Positions 1-5,570 of a stretch of DNA of 9,203 nucleotides are shown piece by piece. Position 1 is the stretch's first letter. Each line of letters begins with the position of its first letter. The translations under genes and the position numbers were made by a program. This DNA comes from Pseudomonadota bacterium (GTDB lineage: Bacteria; Pseudomonadota; Alphaproteobacteria; Sphingomonadales; Sphingomonadaceae). The notes below the pieces were generated by a model that had not been told where the DNA came from, searched no databases, and saw only the letters and a program-made list of their open reading frames with translations. Location: the NCBI GenBank assembly GCA_023390675.1, contig JAEWCK010000136.1:1-9203 (forward strand). Direction: 5' to 3'.

Positions 1-510
1 ACCGACCCGTCGAACGCCGCCTTCATGCTCGCGGTGCGCCGCGCGGGCGACGGCGCCTCCTACGCGCCCTATCGCGAGGGCGGGCGCCCGTGGCACGCCG
101 CGATGGCCGCCACCTATGCGCAGGCCACCGCACCGCTCCGCCGCCTCGCCGACCGCTACGTCGTCCGCGCCGCGCTCGCGATCGCCAACGGCCAGGCGGT
201 GCCCGATATGGTGACGCAGGCCTTCGAGCGGCTTCCCAAGGTGATGGCCGCGGCCGACGCGCGCGCCGGACAAGTCGAGCGCGCCGTGATCGATCTCGCA
301 GAGGCGGTGATGCTGCACGGCGCCGAGGGCCGCATCTATCCCGCGATCGTCACCGACATCGACGAGCGCGGCGCGCGCATCCAGCTTCGCGACCTGCCCG
401 TCGTCGCGCGCGTCGACGCGCACCGCGTCGCGCCCGGCGATACGGTCCAGGTCCGGCTCCTCGCCGCCGATCCGGACAAGGGGCAGCTGCGCTTCGAGCG
501 AGTCGCCTAG
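1..510 (+). CDS. RNB-domain (RNase II/R family) ribonuclease, C-terminal part
   Basis: The gene is cut by the window start; 169 residues and the TAG stop at 508-510 are visible. The stretch TYAQATAPLRR (fragment residues 38-48) followed by LADRYV matches the RNB signature (usually T/S-SPIRRYxDL), in which the arginines lie close to the Mg-dependent active site that removes nucleotides from RNA 3' ends. The catalytic aspartates of the family lie further upstream and are not in view. Residues about 111-169 (IYPAIVTDID to the end) are beta-rich and resemble a short S1/OB-like RNA-binding tail, which is inference. The expected role is cytoplasmic RNA turnover. I cannot tell RNase II from RNase R or a divergent relative, so no symbol is given. 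The stop overlaps the stop of the convergent phosphatase gene in a CTAG. Confidence 0.88.
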   Translation, partial: TDPSNAAFMLAVRRAGDGASYAPYREGGRPWHAAMAATYAQATAPLRRLADRYVVRAALAIANGQAVPDMVTQAFERLPKVMAAADARAGQVERAVIDLAEAVMLHGAEGRIYPAIVTDIDERGARIQLRDLPVVARVDAHRVAPGDTVQVRLLAADPDKGQLRFERVA

Positions 511-1112
511 GCTCCGGCGGCCTGCGCGATGCCCTCCACTGCGGCTTCGCTCACCAGACCCACTGCCCCGCCGGCCGCCACGTCGCTCGGGAAGTGCGCG
601 CCGGTGAAGGGCTGGATCAGCGCGATCAGCGCCACGCCGCCCGCCACCAGCGGCGCTGCCGCGGGATATTCGCGGACGAGCGCCCGCCCGACCGCGACTG
701 CGCCCGCGGTGTGGCCCGAGGGGAAACTGTTCCACGGCCCTCGGTCCTTGTCGCCGTCCTTGTCCTTTTGCAGCGCATAGCGCCCGTCCCTGAGCATCGT
801 CCCCGGTCGCGTCCGCGCGACATGATGCTTGACCAGCCCCTTGGCGGCGGTCGCCACCAGCTCGCTCGCCAGCATCCGTGTTCCCGCGCGCAGCAGCCGG
901 GGCCGGCGCAGCACTGCGCCCGCCGCGATCGTCGCGACGCTGCCGATGATCAGCGGCGGCTGATCTGCGACCTGTCCGATCGCGTGGAGCGCGCGCACCA
1001 CCGGCGTCTTGCGGTAGCGGGCCGCCGCCGCGCCCAGCGCTGCGTCGGTGCGTTCGATCGGTCCCGCGCGCTTCGCGCCCTTGGGCGCCTTGAGCTTCTT
1101 TTTCTTCGCCAT
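507..1112 (-). CDS. PAP2-family phosphatase (phosphatidic acid phosphatase type 2 / acid phosphatase-like)
   Basis: This 201-residue protein starts with MAKKKKLK at the ATG at 1112. The three PAP2 phosphatase motifs are visible: K95-x6-R102-P103 (KHHVARTRP), PSGH at 131-134, and H173-xxx-D177 in GAHFPSD. PSGH His and H173 are the expected acid/base and nucleophile for hydrolysis of phosphate monoesters such as lipid phosphates. Motif 3 is normally SR-x5-H-x3-D, but here the SR positions are I166-Q167, so one phosphate-binding arginine is missing. Hydrophobic stretches around residues 54-67 and 153-166 suggest membrane association. The N-terminus is lysine-rich, and a KDKDGDKDR run (116-124) precedes PSGH. 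Reading frame continues upstream antisense through trmB, but the start at 1112 keeps the family domain and has an AAGGG about 10 nt upstream. The substrate is unknown. Confidence 0.85.
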   Translation of the reverse strand: MAKKKKLKAPKGAKRAGPIERTDAALGAAAARYRKTPVVRALHAIGQVADQPPLIIGSVATIAAGAVLRRPRLLRAGTRMLASELVATAAKGLVKHHVARTRPGTMLRDGRYALQKDKDGDKDRGPWNSFPSGHTAGAVAVGRALVREYPAAAPLVAGGVALIALIQPFTGAHFPSDVAAGGAVGLVSEAAVEGIAQAAGA

Positions 1113-1172
1113 GCACGCACAACCCTTGCCGCGGTGGAAGGTTCGAACGGCCTGCGCTAGGGGCGGACGCGT

Positions 1173-1853
1173 ATGAACGATCCCGCTTCCATCCGCCGCC
1201 TCTACGGCCGCGCCAAGGGCCACAAGCTGCGCGCCGGCCAGGCTGCGCTGGTCGAGGAGATGCTCCCGCAGGTCAGTGTTCCCGAAACCGGCCCGCTCGA
1301 TGCGCGCGCACTGTTCGGCGACGATCGCCCGCTCGAATTGGAAATCGGCTTCGGCGCGGGAGAACATCTCGCGGGCCAGGCGGCGATGCGCCCGGATCAT
1401 GGCTTCATCGGCTGCGAGCCCTTCCTCAACGGCGTGGTCGGCGCGCTCCTCCACATCCGCGACGACGGGCTGTCGAACGTCCGCCTCCATATGGGCGACG
1501 CGCTCGACGTGCTCGAACGGCTCCCCGATGCCAGCCTGTCGCGCCTCTATCTGCTCCACCCCGATCCCTGGCCCAAGGCGCGCCACGCCAAGCGGCGTAT
1601 GGTCAATCATGGCCCGCTCGACCTGATCGCGGCGAAGCTCAGGCCCGGCAGCGAGTTCCGCCTCGGCACCGACGATCCGACCTATTGCCGCTGGGCGATG
1701 ATGGTGATGAACCAGCGCCGCGACTTCGCATGGCAGGCGGAGACCGCGCAGGATTTCCTCACGCGCCCCGCCGACTGGCCCGAGACGCGCTACGAGCGGA
1801 AGGCGCGCCGCCAAGGCCACGAAGTCTGGTATTTCCGCTACCTGCGCGCCTAG
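1173..1853 (+). CDS. trmB: tRNA (guanine-N7-)-methyltransferase TrmB
   Basis: TrmB uses S-adenosylmethionine to make 7-methylguanosine at position 46 in the variable loop of many tRNAs. The protein has 226 residues, normal for bacterial TrmB. Visible features are the SAM-binding loop EIGFGAGEH (57-65), the acidic residue E82 in GCEPF, GDAL near 108-111, the family hallmark HPDPWPKARHAKRR (129-142) carrying the proposed catalytic aspartate, the GTDD motif (165-168), and the C-terminal TRYERKARRQGH block (205-216) of the tRNA-binding region. The ATG at 1173 is preceded by AGGGG (1159-1163), 9 nt away, and the N-terminus IRRLYGRxxGHKLRxGQ is typical of alphaproteobacterial TrmB. It is divergent from the PAP2 gene across 60 bp. 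Its stop overlaps the convergent DUF1579-like gene. Confidence 0.96.
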   Translation: MNDPASIRRLYGRAKGHKLRAGQAALVEEMLPQVSVPETGPLDARALFGDDRPLELEIGFGAGEHLAGQAAMRPDHGFIGCEPFLNGVVGALLHIRDDGLSNVRLHMGDALDVLERLPDASLSRLYLLHPDPWPKARHAKRRMVNHGPLDLIAAKLRPGSEFRLGTDDPTYCRWAMMVMNQRRDFAWQAETAQDFLTRPADWPETRYERKARRQGHEVWYFRYLRA

Positions 1854-2308
1854 CCGCGCGCGAAGTCCATCACCCAGTTCGATTCCCAGCTTGCGCCGCG
1901 ATCGGGCGAGAAGCTTTGCTCCCAGCGCGCCGCGCTCGGCGTGATGCCGCTCCACACGAAACGCACCAGGATTGGTTTGCCGCCCCATCGATCCTCGGCC
2001 GCGAATCGGCCCACGCCGCCTTCGAAGCGTCCTTTCACCGGCACGCCCAAGGTCGTCGGGAAGCGCTCGTCGAGCCACCAGATCGACCAGTCGCCGCTCG
2101 CAGCGTCGAAGGCGCGCAACGCAAGCGCGCGATAGGCGCCGCCCGGTTCGCCGATCCAGTTGTCATCGACATTGCCCGCGCCGCCGAGCACCAGGCGGCT
2201 GGCGCACGTCCCGTCGAATTCGTCCCATTGCTCGCAGCCGCTGAAACGCGCGCGCAGCTTGCGATGACGCACGCGCCACTCGCCCTCGAGCCAGCTCCAG
2301 TCGCCCAT
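1850..2308 (-). CDS. DUF1579-like small protein of unknown function
   Basis: A 152-residue soluble protein without signal peptide or membrane segment. It opens with WLEGEWRV (residues 6-13), followed by a tryptophan-rich, beta-strand-like pattern (GNVDDNWIGEPGGAYRALALRAFD, WSIWWLD, RFVWSGITPSAARWEQSFSPDRGASWESNWVMDF). This resembles the DUF1579/lipocalin-like proteins common in proteobacteria, whose ligand and role are not established. It is the last gene of the leftward run: only 9 bp separate it from the xthA stop, and the GAGGGGAT serving as ribosome binding site overlaps that stop codon, suggesting translational coupling. Its own stop (CTA at 1850-1852 on the plus strand) overlaps the TrmB stop. 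The family name is from pattern recognition; no function is claimed. Confidence 0.82.
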   Translation of the reverse strand: MGDWSWLEGEWRVRHRKLRARFSGCEQWDEFDGTCASRLVLGGAGNVDDNWIGEPGGAYRALALRAFDAASGDWSIWWLDERFPTTLGVPVKGRFEGGVGRFAAEDRWGGKPILVRFVWSGITPSAARWEQSFSPDRGASWESNWVMDFARG

Positions 2309-2317
2309 CCGATCCCC

Positions 2318-3094
2318 TCAGTCGTCCCCAAGCTCGATCCACACCGGCGCGTGGTCGCTGGTCTTCTCCCATCCCCGCACGAAGCTGTCGACCTGCGCTT
2401 CCCTCAGGCGCTTCGCAGCCGGCGCATTGAGCAGCAAGTGATCGATCCTGAGCCCGGCGTTGCGCACATAGGCGTTCCGGAAATAATCCCAGAAGGTATA
2501 GATCGTTTCGCCCGGATGCAGCTCGCGCAGCGCATCGGTCCAGCCCTGCTCGACCAGCCGGAACCATGCCGCACGCGCCTCTGGCGCGAACAACGCGTCG
2601 TCCAGCCAGCGCTCGGGCTTGTAGACGTCGAGATCGGTCGGCATCACGTTGAAGTCGCCCGCGAGCACCACCGGCTCGTCGAGCGCCACCAGCCCGGCCG
2701 CGCGCAGGATCAGCCGCTCCATCCATTCGAGCTTGTAGTCGAACTTGGGTCCGGGCCTGGGATTGCCGTTGGGCAGATAGAGCCCACCCACGAGCACGCC
2801 GTTCACCGCTGCCTCGATATAGCGGCTCTGCCCGTCGTCGGGATCGCCGGGCAGGCCGCGATGCGTCTCGAGCGGATCGCAGCCGCGCGCGAGGATCGCG
2901 ACGCCGTTCCAGCTCTTCTGCCCGTGCCAGATCGCGCCATAGCCGGCATCGCGGATCGCCTTTTCGGGGAATTTCTCCTGCGGCGCCTTCAGTTCCTGCA
3001 GGCACACCACATCGGGCGCGGTTTCCTCGAGCCAGCGCAACAGCACCGGCAGGCGTCCGTTGACGCCGTTGACGTTATAGGTCGCTATCCTCAC
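2318..3094 (-). CDS. xthA: Exodeoxyribonuclease III (AP endonuclease, XthA family)
   Basis: This 258-residue base-excision-repair enzyme cleaves DNA 5' of abasic sites and removes 3' blocking groups and nucleotides. The endonuclease/exonuclease/phosphatase fold motifs are complete: N7 in YNVNG, E34 in LQELK, Y106 in YLPNGN, D147 and N149 in GDFNV, D218 in RIDHLLL, and D247-H248 in SDHAP. The spacing matches E. coli ExoIII, and TFWDYFRNA (200-208) is the usual substrate-binding loop. The start codon is GTG (plus-strand cac at 3092-3094); MRIATYNVNG is the expected N-terminus of the family, so the start is well fixed. No Shine-Dalgarno is seen, and the first 20 bp overlap the end of the upstream acyltransferase gene, so translation is probably coupled to it. 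All catalytic residues look intact. Confidence 0.95.
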   Translation of the reverse strand: MRIATYNVNGVNGRLPVLLRWLEETAPDVVCLQELKAPQEKFPEKAIRDAGYGAIWHGQKSWNGVAILARGCDPLETHRGLPGDPDDGQSRYIEAAVNGVLVGGLYLPNGNPRPGPKFDYKLEWMERLILRAAGLVALDEPVVLAGDFNVMPTDLDVYKPERWLDDALFAPEARAAWFRLVEQGWTDALRELHPGETIYTFWDYFRNAYVRNAGLRIDHLLLNAPAAKRLREAQVDSFVRGWEKTSDHAPVWIELGDD

Positions 3095-4223
3095 GCGGAG
3101 ATGAAGTCGGCGCGGGCGCTTCGGTTCCCGTCTCGCGGTGCCCGCTGCGCCGCCATGCGCCGCGCAGCAGCTTCGCCGCAGCCGCCGGCAGCCCGGGCCG
3201 CACGAACAGCCAGTCGCGGATTGCCGGGCCCTTCGCCGCGCCGATCACCTGCTTGTAGCCGCTGTCGCCTGCGCCCCAGTCGACCGTCGTCATCCCGTCC
3301 TCGATCGCGCGGACTAGGTTGCGATAGTAGAGCAATTTGCCCGGCGAATGCTTCCGGAACGCTGGATCGTAGCTGTTCGCAATGGCATATTTGAGCGTCC
3401 CGGCATTGAGATCGAACGAGAAAGCCGCGGGCTTGCCGTCGACGCGCAGCAACGCTGCCCACATCATCCCCGCGACCATGGGATCGGCCGAAGCCGCGCG
3501 CCAGAAAGCGCCGTGTCCGGTACGCGTGAACTTGGCGTCCGATCCGTCGGTCCGCGCCGCGATCCAGCTCCTCTCCTCGACTTCGGCAAGCGCATCGAAC
3601 GCCGCCTCGTCCCAATCCCCGCCGCGGACGAACGACCAGTCGAGCGCGCCATGCTCGCCCAGATGCTTTTCATGGAAGCGATTCTTCCTGAGCGTCGAAT
3701 TGCGCGGCCAGGTCCCCTCGTCGCGCAGCGCCCCCATGTCGAGCAGGAAGCTGTCCGCTACGAAGCGGTCGAGCACCGCCCACCCCTTGGCCAGCGCCGC
3801 CTGCTTGAGCAGCTCGAGCCCCGGATCGCCGTCATAGACCGGCCCCACCCGCAACGCCCGCGCCTCGCGCGCCAGCCGGGCGAGCAGCGTCTCGGCCACT
3901 TCGACTCCCGCATCCTCGCGCACCGGAAAGCTGCGGAACGGCCAATAGCATCCCGGCACCGAGACGAGCCGGAGCCATGCCGGCCCCGTCGCGACGATCG
4001 GCAGCGCCGCCGCCGCTTCGCCTTCGCGCGTGACGGTCAGCGTCCGCGCCGCGCCGCCATAGGCCTTGAGCGCGGCGTCGAACCACCCGGAGCGCAGGAA
4101 GCGGTGCGAAGCCGCCGCGCCCGCCGCCACGGCGTCGATCGCCCCCGCCAGCCCGTCGACGCAATCGGCGGCGAGCGCGGGCGGCAGGCGCGTGAATTCC
4201 TCGAGCGGCATCGGCTTCGACAT
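3075..4223 (-). CDS. BioF2-like / GNAT-fold acyltransferase (Acetyltransf_6 type)
   Basis: A 382-residue protein with the hallmarks of the BioF2-like GNAT group often annotated as CelD/BcsL-like or 'GNAT family N-acetyltransferase'. It has a STLRKNRFHEKHLGE block (176-190) and a C-terminal half with SYDPAFRKHSPGKLLYYRNLVRAIEDG (284-310), then VDWGAGDSGYKQ (314-325), which are the most conserved acyl-CoA-binding segments of the group. Relatives transfer acyl groups in exopolysaccharide, lipid or peptidoglycan-related metabolism; the substrate here is unknown. There is no signal peptide or membrane segment. The ATG at 4223 has no obvious Shine-Dalgarno; the in-frame ATG four codons later is a possible alternative. 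It follows the SpoIIAA-like gene by 46 bp and overlaps xthA by 20 bp. The charged, Pro/Ser-rich C-terminal tail (about 360-382) is outside the conserved domain. Confidence 0.85.
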   Translation of the reverse strand: MSKPMPLEEFTRLPPALAADCVDGLAGAIDAVAAGAAASHRFLRSGWFDAALKAYGGAARTLTVTREGEAAAALPIVATGPAWLRLVSVPGCYWPFRSFPVREDAGVEVAETLLARLAREARALRVGPVYDGDPGLELLKQAALAKGWAVLDRFVADSFLLDMGALRDEGTWPRNSTLRKNRFHEKHLGEHGALDWSFVRGGDWDEAAFDALAEVEERSWIAARTDGSDAKFTRTGHGAFWRAASADPMVAGMMWAALLRVDGKPAAFSFDLNAGTLKYAIANSYDPAFRKHSPGKLLYYRNLVRAIEDGMTTVDWGAGDSGYKQVIGAAKGPAIRDWLFVRPGLPAAAAKLLRGAWRRSGHRETGTEAPAPTSSPREDSDL

Positions 4224-4269
4224 GGAGGCGGGTCATAGCCCGGCACCCGTTACCAAGCCGTGATGAGCG

Positions 4270-4641
4270 TCAGCCGGCCGGCAGCCCTCGCGCCCAGGCG
4301 CGCGCCGCCTCGAGATCGGCGAGCGGGAACACGCGATATTCCGCGGGCGTCATCCAGCCCGCACCTTTGGTCGCGGCCGCAATCCAGCCGATATCGGTGA
4401 CCACCGCGACGCGCCCGACCTTGCTCAGGTGCCCGGCACCCCAACGGATGTCCTTCCACCACGCCGCGAGCTCCATGCCCGCAAAGTCACGGATCACACC
4501 CACAGCCGAGAACTTGCCGTGCCGCGCGATCGCCGCTTCCATCGCCTCGACAGCCCCGTCGAACTCCCCGCCCGTCACTTCGCCATCGACCGTGAACTCG
4601 ATCACGCCGGCCGCATCGTCGCTCGCGATCGTCATCGTCAT
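4270..4641 (-). CDS. SpoIIAA-like (STAS/SEC14-type) protein
   Basis: A 123-residue soluble protein. Its pattern (a beta-rich start, VDGEVTGGEFD at 18-28, a helix with AIARHGKFSAVGVIRDFAGM at 37-56, WWKDIRWGAGHLSKVGRVAVVTDIGWI at 61-87, and EYRVFPLADLEAARAWARG at 101-119) fits the SpoIIAA-like family. That family has a STAS/SEC14-like fold and was named from structural similarity to the Bacillus anti-sigma-factor antagonist. Role and ligand in proteobacteria are unknown, and no sigma or anti-sigma gene lies nearby, so no regulatory role is claimed. The ATG at 4641 is chosen because a strong GGAGG lies 6 nt upstream. It is the first gene of the leftward run and is divergent from the DUF2721-like gene. 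Confidence 0.8.
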   Translation of the reverse strand: MTMTIASDDAAGVIEFTVDGEVTGGEFDGAVEAMEAAIARHGKFSAVGVIRDFAGMELAAWWKDIRWGAGHLSKVGRVAVVTDIGWIAAATKGAGWMTPAEYRVFPLADLEAARAWARGLPAG

Positions 4642-4646
4642 GGCTT

Positions 4647-4654
4647 CCCTCCTC
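4647..4654 (-). promoter_or_regulatory. Strong Shine-Dalgarno of the SpoIIAA-like gene
   Basis: On the minus strand this reads GAGGAGGG, with its GGAGG core ending 6 nt before the ATG at 4641. It is the best ribosome binding site in the window and fixes that start over the in-frame ATG two codons downstream. Confidence 0.75.
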
Positions 4655-4682
4655 GTTTCCGCCTCGTCATAAGCGACTACGC

Positions 4683-5141
4683 ATGGAAGGCCCCTATCTC
4701 TCCACCGTCTCCGAGACGATCCAGGCGGCGATCGCGCCCGTCTTCCTGCTCGCGGGCATCGGCGCGTTCCTCAACGTCATGGTCGGCCGGCTCGCGCGCA
4801 TCGTCGATCGTGCGCGCAACATCGAGCAGCTCCACCCGCGCTCGACCGGCCCCGAGCACGACCGCCACGTCTGGGAGCTGCGGATCATCGACAAGCGCAT
4901 CGCCGTCATCAACAACGCGATCTTCCTGTGCACCGCGAGCGCGCTGGCGATCTGCTGCGTCGTCGCGGTGATGTTCGTCTCGCGGCTCACCAATTTCCAC
5001 GCGGGCTGGGCGGTCGCGGCGATATTCGTCGTCTCGATGCTGCTGCTGATGGCGGGGCTGATCTATTTCCTGTTCGAAGTGCGGATGTCGCTGAAAGCGA
5101 TCCATGTCCGCGAGGAACTGCTCGAGCTCGACGGCAAATGA
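4683..5141 (+). CDS. DUF2721-like integral membrane protein
   Basis: A 152-residue protein with three predicted membrane segments (about 14-34, 76-99 and 108-133). After the first segment comes a conserved-looking cytoplasmic loop, GRLARIVDRARNIEQLH (35-51), then a charged stretch HVWELRIIDKRIAVINNAI (62-80). The N-terminal ISETIQ-like/AIAPVFLLAGIGAFLNV pattern and VGRLARIVDRAR are characteristic of DUF2721, a bacterial membrane family of unknown function. No Shine-Dalgarno precedes the ATG at 4683. A CATAAG (4668-4673), a 4/6 match to a -10 element, would place transcription initiation almost at the ATG, so a leaderless mRNA is possible. The stop overlaps the next gene's start as ATGA, so the two membrane proteins are almost certainly co-expressed. 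Confidence 0.85.
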   Translation: MEGPYLSTVSETIQAAIAPVFLLAGIGAFLNVMVGRLARIVDRARNIEQLHPRSTGPEHDRHVWELRIIDKRIAVINNAIFLCTASALAICCVVAVMFVSRLTNFHAGWAVAAIFVVSMLLLMAGLIYFLFEVRMSLKAIHVREELLELDGK

Positions 5142-5533
5142 GCCCGGGCGCGGAGAAGCGCCTGCTTCAGGCCGTGATGCTGCTCGTCCTGCTCGTCCCG
5201 CTCGCGGGCGCGCTGCTCGGCATCGTCCGCGGCCCCGAGGCGTTCGACCGCACCGCGACCGGAGTCACGCTCGACAGCCATTTCCATTACCTCTCCGGCC
5301 TGCTCCTCGCGATGGTGCTGCTCTTCCTCACCTGCGTGCCGAACATCGAGCGGAACGGCGCGCGCCTCCGCTTCGTCGCCGTGCTGCCGATCACCGGCGG
5401 CTTCATGCGCCTCGTCTCGCTGCTCGCCGAGGGCGCGCCGGCATGGGAGCACCAGGCCGCGCTCGCCATCGAGCTCGGCGTGGTGCCGCTGATCCTCCTC
5501 TGGCAGGCAAGACTGGCGCGTCGCTTTCGATAG
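5138..5533 (+). CDS. DUF4345-like integral membrane protein
   Basis: A 131-residue hydrophobic protein with four likely membrane segments (about 8-28, 51-67, 78-96 and 106-122). The DSHFHYLSGLLLAM segment (46-59) and the AVLPITGGFMRLVSL segment (81-95) resemble DUF4345, a family of small four-helix membrane proteins of unknown function. The frame is open much further upstream inside the DUF2721-like gene, but the start at 5138 gives a complete family-sized protein and forms the classic ATGA overlap with the preceding stop. The two genes form a short operon of unknown membrane proteins. It converges on the amidase gene with 37 bp between the stops. Confidence 0.8.
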   Translation: MSPGAEKRLLQAVMLLVLLVPLAGALLGIVRGPEAFDRTATGVTLDSHFHYLSGLLLAMVLLFLTCVPNIERNGARLRFVAVLPITGGFMRLVSLLAEGAPAWEHQAALAIELGVVPLILLWQARLARRFR

Positions 5534-5545
5534 AGCGGGCTAGAG

Positions 5546-5563
5546 CTCCTGCGAAAGCAGGAG
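5546..5563. repeat. Intergenic hairpin CTCCTGC-GAAA-GCAGGAG
   Basis: A perfect 7-bp stem (5546-5552 with 5557-5563) closed by a GAAA tetraloop, in the 37-bp gap between two convergent stop codons. There is no T-run on either side, so it is not a canonical intrinsic terminator, though it could slow polymerase or protect 3' ends from either strand. From memory, very similar hairpins recur between genes in sphingomonad genomes, so a REP-like dispersed repeat is the more likely identity. Only one copy is present in this window. Confidence 0.6.
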
Positions 5564-5570
5564 TACGACC

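Noticed and set aside
90..1160. Plus-strand open frame of 356 codons, extremely arginine-rich
   Set aside because: It is a frame-shifted reading across the RNB gene and antisense to PAP2, with no domain.
507..2078. Long minus-strand open frame of 523 codons covering the PAP2 gene and antisense to trmB
   Set aside because: Only its last 201 codons have family motifs. The rest is antisense to trmB, a clear gene, and is open because of GC-rich codon structure.
1685..3394. Plus-strand open frame of 569 codons
   Set aside because: It is antisense to DUF1579-like, xthA and the acyltransferase gene, all with strong motifs, and its own translation is Arg/Pro/Ala-rich without a domain.
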